Assembly (NCBI GenBank): GCA_031771865.1
Contig: JASISA010000023.1
Span: 558,001-622,000, forward strand
Length of the DNA: 64,000 bases
Direction of reading: 5' to 3'
DNA from: Nothophaeocryptopus gaeumannii
Taxonomy: Eukaryota > Ascomycota > Dothideomycetes > Mycosphaerellales > Mycosphaerellaceae
Numbering within the stretch: the first letter of the stretch is position 1; every line of letters starts with the position of its first letter. Of this stretch, positions 33,352 through 44,775 are shown piece after piece. The notes below the pieces were generated by a model, which searched no databases, was not told where the DNA came from, and saw only the letters and a list, made by a program, of their open reading frames with translations. The translations under genes and the position numbers were made by a program.

Positions 33352-33885
33352 CTACACAGCAACCCACATAACATTCACGACAATATCCATCCCCTTCCCC
33401 TCGCCCCCCTCATACTTATAACTCCACATCCCATCCTTCTCATTATTCCAAAAAGCCCCGCTCGCACTATGCATTCCTCTCCGTCCCACCTTCTTCTCTC
33501 CATCCTTCGCGCCTCCTACCGCCAGAACCCCCTCCTCACTGCCCGTCTGGCTGCTCCCGGTGGGTCGCGGGTCAGAGAGGTGTTGGATGATGGTGGTGTT
33601 CACGATGAACTTATATTTCGGCGGTGTGTCTTTGCTCTCTGAAGATTCGGAGATGAGCCGTTGCAGGACTGAGGAGATAATGGCATTGTTCCAGTTTTGT
33701 GTGGAGGAGTGTTCGTAGGAGGTGGTGGGGCCTATGGCTTCGTCGCAGGCATCGTTGCAGATTTGCTTGAGGCGTTGGACGGAGATGGGCTGTGGAAGAA
33801 GCATTAGAGAGTCAGTGGATGGATGTTGTGATGGGTAGCGAGGGGCGGTGAGTGAGAAGAGTCAGTGACGTACAGAGTTGGCCAT
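33352..33885 (-). CDS. Tctex-1 type dynein light chain
   Basis: A 12-nt first exon (33885-33874, MANS) and a second exon, 33789-33352, flank an 84-nt intron (GTACGT...CACAG), giving 149 residues. The Tctex-1/DYNLT fold is seen from RLKQICNDACDEAIG at the N-terminus through KYKFIVNTTIIQHLSD to GMHSASGAFWNNEKDGMWSY and DIVVNVMWVAV at the C-terminus. A Gly/Ser-rich insertion of about 25 residues (TGSSQTGSEEGVLAVGG) separates the strands. The protein is a subunit of cytoplasmic dynein involved in cargo binding on microtubules. The micro-exon start is inferred from frame and splice sites. The frame is intact. Confidence 0.88.
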
Positions 33886-34493
33886 TGCAGTCGTAATGGC
33901 TAGGGTTTCTTGGGTGGATGTTGGACTGGGTTTGTAATGCAGTGAGATGCCGAATGATGCAGCTGTCGAGTCGCGTTTGGTCCGTTCTTCCAATGTGTTG
34001 TTTGAAAGTATAGCAGAGGGAAAGAGCAATGATGACGCTACTGCCTATGCCGGCAAATTCTCGTCCGTCTGGGAAGTGTCTCGTGGTGGTGTCTCCAGGA
34101 TGGATGGAAAGCCTTGTCTTGTTTATTACGTCTCGGCCACACTTCACAGGCAGGCACACGGACATTCCATGCACACATCTCGCCGACGAGACCGCGAACA
34201 ACGAGCTAGCTCCACGCCTGCATGTGGGGCCAATGCGCACAGACTTATCCTTCCATCGCCGAATCACATGTGCGTATCGGGACATGAGATGGAAGCTTCC
34301 TTGGAGTTGTGTGGGGTGACACTTTCTCCCAAAGTGACTTCAATCGAACGACAGCAGCTCGCCAGGGACTCTCACGGCAGTCAATTGCCCTCGCACGACC
34401 ATCCAGGAGCTTCAAACCGGCTGTATAGCATCAGCCTGCTCGAATTGACCTTCTGCGCAAACATCATAAGCAGCCACCAGCACAACCGCAAAC
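33886..34493. promoter_or_regulatory. Divergent promoter, dynein light chain / VTC1
   Basis: 608 bp separate the two starts. No gene was recognised inside. Confidence 0.45.
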
Positions 34494-35217
34494 ATGTCTT
34501 CACAACCTCTGCTTCAGAGCGCTCCGGGTTCGTCCAGCCATGTTCTCGCTGAGTATCAAGCATACAGGCAACATAACCCTTCGTCATACTTTGAGCAGAG
34601 AGAAGCGAGCAGAGGCTAACAACAATATGCACATAGGCAAGCGCATCGCCCTCCCGACCCGAGTAAGTAGCTCCAGCCTCGAAGACGAGACGACCCCGTG
34701 CCCATTGACAACACCGAGGAAGAGACGAAGAGTCAAATATATCCACACTAGAGCTCGAGAGTCGAGATGGCACATCCTGAGCATTCGAGCAAGCCCAGCT
34801 CAAAGCTCGCAAGAGCAGAGCACTCAGCCTCTCCCAGCAAATCCACACAACTTCAAAATAGTGCTCCAAGCACCGAACCCAACACTAACTTGACATCCTC
34901 AGGTCGAACCAAAAGTCTTCTTCGCGAACGAACGCACCTTCCTCTCCTGGCTAAACTTCACCGTAATCCTCGGCGGCCTCGCCATGGGCCTCCTCAATTT
35001 CGGGGACACAGTCGGCCAAATCAGCGCAATCCTCTTCGTCTTGGTCGCCATAGCAGCAATGCTCTACGCCCTCGTCACATTCCACTGGCGAGCGAAGAGC
35101 ATCAGGATGAGAGGACAAGGAGGATTCGATGATCGGTTCGGGCCGACGGTGTTGGCTGTTGCGCTGTTGGGCGCGGTGGTGGTGAATTTTGTGTTGAGGT
35201 TTACAGGGACTGGTTAA
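34494..35217 (+). CDS. VTC1: Vacuolar transporter chaperone 1 (Vtc1)
   Basis: Three exons, 34494-34527, 34637-34662 (26 nt) and 34903-35217, give 124 residues. The splices rebuild MSSQPLLQSAPG, then KRIALPTR and VEPKVFFANERTFLSWLNFT, exactly the conserved start of Vtc1. Three transmembrane helices follow (VILGGLAMGLLNF, ISAILFVLVAIAAMLYALV and VLAVALLGAVVVNFVLRF), with the basic loop WRAKSIRMRG. Vtc1 is the small membrane subunit of the VTC complex that makes polyphosphate at the vacuole. The first intron has a less common GTTCGT donor, and the second intron is long (240 nt). The frame is intact. Confidence 0.93.
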
Positions 35218-36259
35218 ACGAGGGAAGAAGAGGAAGGAAATGGGACGGGACGAAGCGGTGCAAAGAATAGGATGAGCACAGATGGGAGACAACGCGAGCT
35301 GAACGAATGAGGAGCGACATGTGGCAGGCGTAGGTGGAAGGCCCGGATGAGAAGAAAGCGAAGTGTACAAAATGGTGGAGTAGTTGGAAGACAAGTGCGT
35401 TATGTTCATGACAGAAGGAGCAGTAGGCGCTTTTGTCGTATACTCAACCATGTACATACGAAAATCGATGAATGCAGATATCAAAAGAGGATGATGTTTG
35501 AACACAGGATCAGTGACGACTTATCTTAATCGATCTTCATTCTTCTCCTCTCTGCCTAGCCTACGCTACGCTCCAACTTCAGACATCCCTCTGGCCTCTC
35601 CGCAACATCCACTCATGCCGCCCGAGTGAATAAATTTACCAACTGCTAGTTCACATTCTGCTGATATCGAAACTATCTCCCCATTCATATCCTTCCGCCC
35701 GGATAACTTCATTCACTCCTCTAAATTTCCCCGGGAAGCAAGCCATGGTCGAAGCATCGTTCTTCACCAGAAGAGCCGAAATCGTCACCGCCCAGTCAGG
35801 GCGAGAGCTGGATGCTGCTCGATCTGCTTCTCTCGGCTTTTAGAAAGAATGGCTTCTCTGTGCCCTGAAGTGACCTCGGCGTGCTGCGATCCGAGAGCGC
35901 TTTCTGCGAAGCTCTCACGGTGCGCGAACCGATCTGCTGGTACGGTCATTTGAGGATGACCTGGCGAGCGGCCCTGGGTGGAAGGTATGCGCTCGCGCTC
36001 CTGCTCCCCAACTCATGAACCTGCGGAAGAAGATCCAAGCTAGGAGCCCGTGCCGCGTGAAGTAGGTACCATCCGGGATAGCAGCCCTACAGTGCCTCGT
36101 GTAATGAAGTCGAGCAGCCGGTGCCAGCCGCGGTGCTGGTATTCTGGCCAGCACAGGTTACGCTCCTCGCGATTGAGAGGCCAGCGTTTTGCGGTCCACA
36201 GTGACCACGCTATGAAAGGAACTAGCCAAGATCAAGTCGCTGATACAGCTATTAAGAGC
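35218..36259. other. Convergent intergenic region, VTC1 / PBP1 3' ends
   Basis: Open frames here are antisense or compositional. No gene, repeat or RNA was recognised. Confidence 0.4.
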
Positions 36260-39200
36260 TCATTTGCCCTCATCGCCTTGTGCGACACCCATTCCCGGAC
36301 TTGGATGATTCGGGACGGCGGCTTGCTGTCTCGGAGTCATTTGCGGATATCCACCCGACATGGCCCGTTGTTGGAGATGCATCGGATGATGCTGGCCGGG
36401 TGAAGGGAAGCGAGGCTGCATCGGCATTCCTGGTTGGAAGCCTTGGTGCGATCCCTGGTGCGCCATCATCGGTGGCCTTGGGCTGCTCGAATAGTTTCCT
36501 GGTCCTCCCTGTTGGTGCATATGAGGCATGTGTGGCTGCGCGTGTGGCTGCGCGTGTGGCGGCATGGGCGAGTAGCCTTGTTGTGGCATGGGTCCATTCA
36601 CGTAGCCTCCCGATGGATTCTGAACCATCATGTGTCCGCCCATCTGTGGTCCATTGAACTGTGGGCCTTGAGGGAATCCAGGTCGCATCGGCATCACTTT
36701 TGATTCTGTCAGTCGTTGTTGATTGTGTCGTGTGTTGCGAGCCAACTTACTTTGGCCGGGCTGTGGCTGATTAGGCATCATCATCGGCGCGCCTTGAGGC
36801 GCCATCTGCCTGTACTGCATCGAGGGACTCATGCCATACCCAGGCATTTGCTGTCCAGGGAATTGCTGCATCGGCATTGGAGGCATTTGCGCATTGAAAG
36901 GTGCCACTGGCATCTGCTGTGTGCGAGGCGAGTTCTGAACGGAACCGTTAGGCCCAAACTGCTGCTGCAAACGTGGGTCGAAGGACGGTGCGTGGCCATG
37001 TTGTGGTTGGCCATAGAACGGCTGCCGGTGGTTCGGCACCGGCATGGTGGGCGCCTGCATGTGAGGAGGAAGCTGATGTGCGTGTGGCATCTGGTTAGGG
37101 TTCGGTGTCTGCATAGGAGAGGGACCCTGACTTGGCGGCTGTGCTGAAGGGAAGGCCGCAGTGTGCAAGACCGAGTCGTTACCCGGCCACGTTGGCATGG
37201 TAGTGAATGCCTACGAGTCATCAGCAGTCGCTCTCTAGAAGCAATGTTGTCCGATCATACCTTTGGAACACCGCCGTTGTTAGCGAATTTATCCTTGGCT
37301 TCTTTCGTTGCCATATTGGTCAAAGCATTGTAGGCTGTCAGGTCCTCCTTGACTTCCTTCGGCTTTTTCTTATCGAAAAACGAGACCGTCGGCTCTGTGG
37401 GCGATCCGCCTGCATTGCTCGCGGGACGCTGCGGACTAGGTGAGGTTCCAGTCGGCGTGAAGGCCGACGCTCCAGGCCTGAACTCGAAGGATTTGGCATT
37501 AACATTCAAACGCGTCGCCGAGTTGGGGCTCATGGCCATGTCGATCGATGTCGACGGAGGGCCCGGGATGCGAATATTCTCTGGTAGTGGTTGAGGCATG
37601 CCCGGGCGTTGATAGGGAAATTGTCCGCCTTGGAAGCGTTGGTTGTGGTTAGGACCAGCACGTGGTGACAGCGCTTGAGCAGGAATAGGAGGACCACGAG
37701 GGGGCTGTTGCGCTACACGACCACCGCGTTGGTTGTATGCTGCACGTTGGTCAACAGGAGCTGGTTGGGCGGCTTGTGATACGCTGCTGGACGGCGCTGG
37801 AGAAATTGTGCTGCCCTTGTCCGAGTCGCGCTCCTTGCCCTTCACTTCATCATCCTTGGCTGCTTGCTCAGCCTTCTTCTGGATCTCGAGCTGCTTTTCC
37901 CGGTCCTTGGCTAGGATAGGGACAAGATCGTCTGGCACACGGCTCTTGAGCTTGAAGTTGGCAGCGAACTTCTTCAAGTCGTTCAGCTTCACATTCTTCT
38001 CCTGCCGCATGTTGACACGCTTCGCTTCCTGCGCTGCCCTGATTCGCAGCTTCTCGTTGTTTGCAAATTGCTTGAAAGCGTCGGCAGTATCGCGAACACG
38101 ATCTTCAGTGGTGTTCTCCTTCTTTTTCGGGACTTCGGCGATGTCAGCAGCCTTGTCGGCGAGCTTTGGCGCATCGGCTTTCGGCGCGGGGGCGGATGGC
38201 ACAATAGCCGGGGATGGTGTGGCTTTGATCTGGCTCGAAATGATGGCTGGATCGAAAGGAGCACCAGAGACTGTTGGCGCGCCTGTGATCGGGCGCTGCG
38301 AAGGTGGGATGTAAGAACCCGCTCCTCTCTTTGGCAGAGCTCCCTCGACATCACGCCTGACGCCAGAGTATTTCTCCTCCTCGTCACCAGCATCATCACG
38401 GTTGGCATCTCGCTGTCGCTCTTCCGCTACATGAGCGTTGGCAGGTGCTGAACCCTCAATTTCGCGCGCTATCCGCTCAGCCTTGGCCGCTCGGCGATTG
38501 TATTCTGGGTTATTCCGGTCGATGGATGTGGTGTAGATGTCTTCGTCGTAGGTGGACGATACACCATACATGCGTTCGTTAGCAGCAAACTGATCCCAAT
38601 CTGCGCTGTTGCCGGATTCCAGGGACATGTCGATCGAAGTATCTGCGGCAGGCTCCCAGCGTTGAAGCTCGCGTTCCCGGGGCATATGGGCGTTCCCAGA
38701 GATTTGTGTGTCGGTAAGGAAACTTGAGCCGGCAGATCCTATGCCATGTTAGTCTAATGTATGCTCTGCGTCTACCCCGCCCCGAGCTTACCATTCTGCT
38801 GTGGTATGGATGTGGCAGTAAGTTGTACGTCGCGGACCTCAAGATCGACGGTGTCCTGGACGTCGAAGCTCATGATGTGATCATCTCCTTCTCCGATATA
38901 CTCAAATGGCAGCTCAGTGTTGCCATTCACCTGCTCTTGCGTCTGCAGCTTCGTCCGCCTGGCCATCTTGATGACGTACTCTTGCTTCGAGGCCTGCAGA
39001 GACTGGCCGCTGAATACACCAGTAAACTGCTCGCCGTCCTTCAAAGTGATTGATACGTCCTTGCCCTGGCACACGTGTTAGCTATGATCGTCACAGAGCA
39101 AAAAAGCTGGACGAATCCGATAAGGAGATGAAAGCACGTACGACGAACTGCGCAAAGAGGAAGAGGGCCCGGTCGTGAGCATGCTGCTCTGGGTTGCTTT

Positions 39201-39691
39201 CTACTTGTGATCTTCTTGGTTGCGATGATGCGCCATTCGCAGCTGTGGGTGTGGTTCTCGGTTGGGAGGGTTGGGTGGATTGGCCAGCGATGCTTGCTGG
39301 CGTCTTGCCCGTCGTCCAGGCGCGCTGCTGTGGTGGTCTACCGCGATAGCGTGTCAGCATGTTCCATGATGCAAAAGCCGATGCACGAGATTGTGCTGTG
39401 GTAGCATAGCCTGAAGGAGACATTTCATACTGCCTCAGGCATGTGCATTGCAATTGAGGAGGATGGGAAGGAGCGCACGTGCCAACGCGGCCGCGAGATT
39501 GAGGAGGCCGCCGGTGCATGTTCTGGGTAGGATGTACGCCATTTGGGGAAGTCTTACTTGCTCTGTCCGCCCACAGGGCTCGCTGCGTCTCGTCGCGTGT
39601 TGCCGCTGGCGTTGCCCTTTTTGGAGCCGGAGGGAGCGGTGATTTGGCCGGGCTTGACGGACTCGCCGTTCATAGCGGTGGCAGCCGACAT
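36260..39691 (-). CDS. PBP1: Ataxin-2 homologue Pbp1 (poly(A)-binding protein-binding protein)
   Basis: Six exons, 39691-39558, 39337-39142, 39065-38792, 38738-37261, 37210-36751 and 36696-36260, give 992 residues and keep frame throughout. The N-terminus is low-complexity (NGESVKPGQITAPSGSKKG). The ataxin-2 Sm-like domain reads HAHDRALFLFAQFVGKDVSI, then LKDGEQFTGVFSGQS and EQVNGNTELPFEYI. The LsmAD domain follows as DWDQFAANERMYGVSSTYDE and NPEYNRRAAKAERIAREIEG. The C-terminal third is Pro, Met and Gln-rich. Pbp1 acts in stress granules, in mRNA poly(A) control and as a TORC1 regulator. The first acceptor (CGGTAG, 39338) was chosen because it keeps frame with the GTAAGA donor. A small alternative exon around 39519 reading RRPPQSRGR is possible. 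Confidence 0.9.
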
Positions 39692-40636
39692 AGCGGCGGA
39701 TGCTCAGCAGTGATCGTGCTGGCGGCGGCGGCGTGTCTCGGGTGGTTGCGGCAGCAGCGGCGGAGTCCTCGCTGCTCGCTGCTCTGAGCTTCAACGGGCT
39801 CAAGCAACAGCTCTCTCTGTGCGAGCAGCGGCCGGCTTCTGTGCGAAGCCTGAAATTCAACACCCGTGCCAATGCGTGTACACAGAATAGAAGTGGTGCT
39901 GAGGGAGAGAAGCAAGGGCGACGGAGCGGCGCTGGGCCTGGGTGGAATTGGTGGGCGTGGTGGTGATGTGTGTCGAGGATCAGACTCGCAGCAGTAGTGA
40001 GGTCCAAGGTCGAGCCTCTAGTCTAGCGGCGGCTTGGTGGGTGGCCGGCAGTACCCGCACCCGGAGGATCGAATATAGAAACAATGGGGGATGGGGGGTG
40101 TTCGTGTGTGCTCATGTACATGAAGACGAGTATGGAAGCAGTGTACACATTAGATTAGCCTTGTCGAGAGGAGGTGACATGCAGACATGTATGCAAGCGG
40201 GCGCTAGTGTCTTTCCATTAGCTTGTGACTGCGAGTACTCTCAGTGGTATCCTTCGCCAAAGGCCTGAGGCACACACTCTCGAATGCAGGGCTGCGCTTA
40301 CAGACGAAGCATGAAGAAGCGCGTCCTTGTGGCCGTGCTACTTTGGCGACTTCCCGTGCATGACTACACTCTCGCCATCACGCTGCGTGCAAGTTGTTGA
40401 TAACTAGGCGCGACTTGCGGGTCGCGCGTGCTCTGTTGAACAAACGTGCGTTCTTTGACGTCTTCTCTGGCCGCGGTATCCTCGACAGCATGGGGCCAGC
40501 TTAGCTTCCACCACCCACAACTGACTGTCACCCACCACGAGAGTCAGGCGCACGAAGCCTGCTACACCCGATACTGGCTTGACAAACAGCTCTCGCCCAC
40601 CCAGGACACCCATCGCGGGTTGAGAGACCATACATC
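39692..40636. promoter_or_regulatory. Divergent promoter, PBP1 / BUD6
   Basis: 945 bp without a recognised gene. The PBP1-proximal part is rich in GCGGCGG and GGTGG runs, and its open frames are compositional. Confidence 0.45.
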
Positions 40637-43600
40637 ATGAATGGGCCTACAGCGACGATGCCTCCAGGCCCCGAAGATGCGACCAACGGCCAGCGAGGCA
40701 GTGGAGGCAGCACCCGGAGCACGGGCAGCAGGAGCAGACAGAATGTGCGTCCATCATAGCTCTCATATGCGGCCTAGGGATGTGAAGGTTGAGGCGAGAA
40801 TATACTGACAGATACCAGCCGCAACAGCAACTGTCGACCATCGAGAAGTCCGTCACCCACCTGCTCGTCGCCACTAAGCAGCTGTTGGAAACACTGACCA
40901 TGTGGTCAACGGGCCGCGCAACTGAGGGCGAGGTATCGGATGTATATGTGCGGCTGGGTTATGAGTTCAACATCGCATGTAGAGCCTTCAACGCCATTGG
41001 AGTCGACACTTCCGACCTGGGACCCGTCCCCGATTTGCTGCGAACCATTTTAGAGGAGACGCTGAGCCAGGATGCCAACCAGCAGAGCTTGGAGAAATAC
41101 TTGCCGCGTATAAGAGATATCATTATCAACCTGCTCCACGGATTGAAGAAGAAACAACAGAGACTACGGCAGCGAGGCACCAGAGAAGGTGGAGAGCCAA
41201 GTAGCAGGCCACCGAGACAAGCATCAACAGCGAGCGATATGAGCTCTGCCACAACCTTGACCGAGCAGTTGGAGGACATACCCTCGCGACACTCTAGCAG
41301 CAGGTTGTTCGCCCAAAGGCAAGGGAGTGGGGATCTGGGTGGTCCAGACCTTCCACCACGGACCACGAGTGCTGGCCGGACGTCACCCAACAAGAGGCAG
41401 GCGCTCAGTCCTTCGAACAGCATTAGTATGCAAACCTCTCACCAAGACACGCTCTCTACAGCTTCTGGGTCTTCAATGTCCAGCGACACGATGCAAAACA
41501 TTCCCGTCATTGCTCCATATCCTGAGGGGGTAACGATGCCGACAAATCAGAACGCAGAAAGGGAGCAGCCATCGCCCGAACCTCCCAGACCCCCTCCCAA
41601 AGCAAACGATGCTCTCTCTGCTCTGCAGCGTGGCGGCGATTTGGAGAGAAGAGCTTCACGGCGATTTTCCGCATATCATATACAGAAGCACCTCGGGACC
41701 TCGATCAACGGAATCCCTGCCATTCCTCCGGCGCAGAACTCACCAGTACCGAATAGAGGTCGGGACGTGCGTGAGTCCATGTCTGCTGTAAGATCGAGGG
41801 GCAGCATGATGCATAGCCGGGCACGCTCACGGAATCAAAAGGCTGGGTTTGAAGCTTCTCCGAATCGAGATCTTGACGTCCGTCGCATATCGGAAGAGAG
41901 CAGCTCATTGCAGGATGACAATCATTTCACGAGGCCTGCCACTCGAGACGAAGCTGATAGTCCTATCGTGAAAACTCCTGAGGATAAGCTGGCAGCTCCC
42001 TTCTCGCCACCTTTGGAGGAACTCAGCGCAACTCTAAATGGCCCTATCGATGAGCCTTTCGCTCCCAGCACTGGCTTTAATGCACCGCAACGAAGGCCGA
42101 CAATCAGGACCACCCAACGAGAATCCGTACGACAAGGACGAGAGTATACCCCTCCAGCTTCTCAATACATTCCTGAAAGCTCACCACAGCCTGGGAAAGA
42201 GCTCACACTGTTCTTGCAGTACAAAACTAAGATCAAAAAGTTTGTTCTGTCGGACGGTGGTGATCTCAGTCTGGCGCGGTTGCAACTTGCGTTTATTGAG
42301 AAATTCGCTTGGAATACGCATAACAATGGAGTGGACTTGCCAGAGATATATATCCAGGATCCCATTTCCGGAGTTAGACATGAACTTGAAGACCTGGCCG
42401 ACGTTAAGGAGCGTTCAGTGCTTGTGCTCAATGTTGAAGCTCTCGATGAAGTAAAACGGCACTTCGACGACGGCATTGGTGGGTTGAGGCGTATTGTTGA
42501 GGGCATCAAATCTAGTGTCGACGATCAACAATCTGCTCTGCAGCGGGTGTCCGACCGGCAACAAGAAACGGCAAAGGAGATAGCGGGTATCGCTGCTGCG
42601 CCACTATCTGCTGCTGTTGCACCGACAGCCGCTGCTGGAAGCGCTGCTCCCAACACCAAGGGCGCGGCGGCCCAGTTGAAGGAGGTGCAATCTCTTCGAC
42701 GAGATCTAGCAGTCGTGCGCCAGACGTACAACTCCTTCGTTTCCGACATGCAGGCCTCAATGTCTACGATCCGCAACAAAGCGTCTTCGGTCAAGAAGGC
42801 TGCCGTAGACACCGTTGTACCGGACATGGATACCAATACTGGTCGTGGCTATGTGAACAATGGCAAGAAGCAGCTTTCGGACGACAGCGAGAAAATCGTG
42901 AACAGAGTTGATGACCTGCAAGATCTTGTCGAAGACCTGCGCAAAGATGTTGTCACTCGTGGAGTGCGGCCGTTACCGAGACAGCTCGAGACCGTCAGCA
43001 AGGACATCAGCGTAGCGACTTCAGACCTCAAGAAGCTGCAGGAGTTTCTCAAGCGTGAGAAGCCCATCTGGACGAAGATCTGGGAGAAGGAGCTTCAGGT
43101 TGTTTGCGATGATCGTGACTTGCTGACAATGCAGGAGGAGCTTGCGGCTGATCTTGAGGATGACTTGGAAAAGGCCAGCCAGACTTTCGCGCTCGTCGAA
43201 GAAGCTACTAAACAGCAGAATCTCCAAAATCCCACCACAGCTGGCCAAGGATCTCGATCCACATCACGAACGCTTGCCATTGACCCGGGCGCAGATCCAC
43301 GCAAGGCGAAAGACAGCGTACTTGGAGAAGTCAGGGCGCTTCAGCCAAACCACGAGTCTCGACTGGAAGCCATCGAGCGTGCCGAAAAAGCAAGACAGCG
43401 AGAGCTGGAGAATCGCAGCGGCGGTGAGTTCCAGCGCGAACTTGGAAATTTTGTGGAAGAAGGTAAACTCAAAAAGTCTGGCGGTGTCGAGGAAGTGGAG
43501 CGGGTTAGAAAAGTGCGGGAAGAAAACGCACGCAAAGAGAATTGGGATAGAGCGCAGGAAAGGGCGAGACAAATGGCTGAGAAAGAGGCTGCCGCTGCTG

Positions 43601-43779
43601 CTGCGCAAGCCAATGCAGAGGCGAATGGCGACGGAGATGCTTCAGCTGAGGCAGGCTCTGGCGGTGGTGCGGCTCTCGAAGCCCCTAAGGACGAGAAAGA
43701 TGGCAGTTCGGATCAAGAAGCATTTGAGGACGCGAAGGGAGAGCCTGCTGTGGGAACACCTTCGGAAGCCGCCTCGTAG
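40637..43779 (+). CDS. BUD6: Actin-interacting protein Bud6/Aip3
   Basis: Exon 1 (40637-40744) and exon 2 (40819-43779) flank a 74-nt intron (GTGCGT...ACCAG), giving 1022 residues to the first stop. The conserved N-terminal region reads STIEKSVTHLLVATKQLLET and MWSTGRATEGEVSDVYVRLG (about residues 40-90). A long Ser/Pro-rich linker follows. The AIP3 domain starts near residue 495 with LTLFLQYKTKIKKFVLSDGG and IEKFAWNTHNNGVDLPEIYI and continues as coiled coil to about 900. The end is Arg/Glu-rich, then Ala/Gly and acidic. Bud6 binds actin and stimulates formins at sites of polarised growth. The stop is TAG at 43777-43779, but the same frame stays coding-like beyond it (see the next feature). 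Confidence 0.92.
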
Positions 43780-44094
43780 GACGGGACGGTCGAAGAAACA
43801 CCAAAACAGCAGCGACTGCCTCAGCCGAAGCTTAATTCCAAGTCACGGATTGGCAGCGCGTCATCCAAGAGCAGCGACGCGCAGTCCCGCAAGACCAGCG
43901 CCGGGTCCACGACGTCCACTAAAAAGACGAGCCCTGCCTCAATGGCCAGCAACAACAGCACCAAGACACCTTCGCCGAAGACAACGTCTTCTCCTGGAGG
44001 GAGCAGACTGCCAATGCCGTGTAGGAAAGAGGTCCCCAAAAGCCCGCAAACGCCAACAGAGACGAAGAAGAGGATAGATTCGGGACACGGGTAG
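43780..44094 (+). other. In-frame coding-like extension after the BUD6 TAG
   Basis: Directly after the BUD6 stop the same frame runs 104 codons to TAG 44092-44094. The text is a basic Ser/Thr/Lys/Pro-rich tail with a KLNSKSRIGSASSKSS start, many SP and TP sites (KTPSPKTTSSPGG) and RLPMPCRKEVPKSPQTPTE near the end. It is not shuffled-looking and resembles tails of cytoskeletal regulators. It may be the real Bud6 C-terminus cut by a nonsense codon, a readthrough extension, or old coding sequence. A 30-nt splice (43750-43779) would join it, but is too short to be credible. Confidence 0.5.
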
Positions 44095-44775
44095 AGAGCC
44101 GGTCATGGGAGGACATTGGAGACCACAGCACATGAATTGAGTATGGGAAGAGGGGGCATCTTGTGTATCAATTGTGGAGGAAGGCCTTGTTGTAGCAGTC
44201 GAAGGCCATGAATTGTTAATACTTTTCTCTTCTTTCCGCCACCTGGCATCGCCAGTCAGCATCTCGATACCAAGCCTTTTCCCGCGAAATGGCATTCAGC
44301 GGGTGAGCGGAGTGTGCAGGAAGGCTGTCGGATACGCAGTGCTGGGCGAGAGCTGCTCACGCTGTACGACCGTATAGAGTGGACTGATCGGAATGTGTTT
44401 CGATTTTGGCAAGCATGTGCAATGCGGACTTTGCCAAAACAGTTATGTACTCAGTCCGCGCTCAATCACACTCTCTTGTGCCTAGCGCATCTTGGCCTTC
44501 GAGGCTTCTTGAGCTCTTCAGCTTGAGGTTTGTGTCGTTCGCTGAGGATACAGAAGATTCGGAGGCGGTAGGCTCAGCAGCAAATGACGCTGCACAGTTG
44601 CAGACCGAGATCAACTCTTCTGTATTGTCGCGATTGAAGTGAATATGTCATTACCTGCGAGCACGTGAAGGGCCCGTGCTCCATGCGCGCTTCCAGCCAC
44701 TTCGAAGTGCCGTCATTAAGCTTCTGACGACTTCTAAACTGCTGCAACATAACGCCACTCCGATCCATACTCACC
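44095..44775. other. Intergenic region, no gene seen
   Basis: Frames of 70-90 codons overlap on both strands without domain content. The last 100 bases are the leader of BTB copy 4. Confidence 0.4.

Noticed and set aside
39435..40007. A 190-codon minus frame upstream of and across PBP1 exon 1
   Set aside because: It is out of frame with the Pbp1 start and consists of His/Arg/Ala-rich compositional text from GC-rich DNA.
43142..44077. A 311-codon plus-strand frame overlapping BUD6
   Set aside because: It is a shifted reading of the Lys/Glu-rich Bud6 C-terminus, composed mostly of Arg, Lys and Ser, with no family features.
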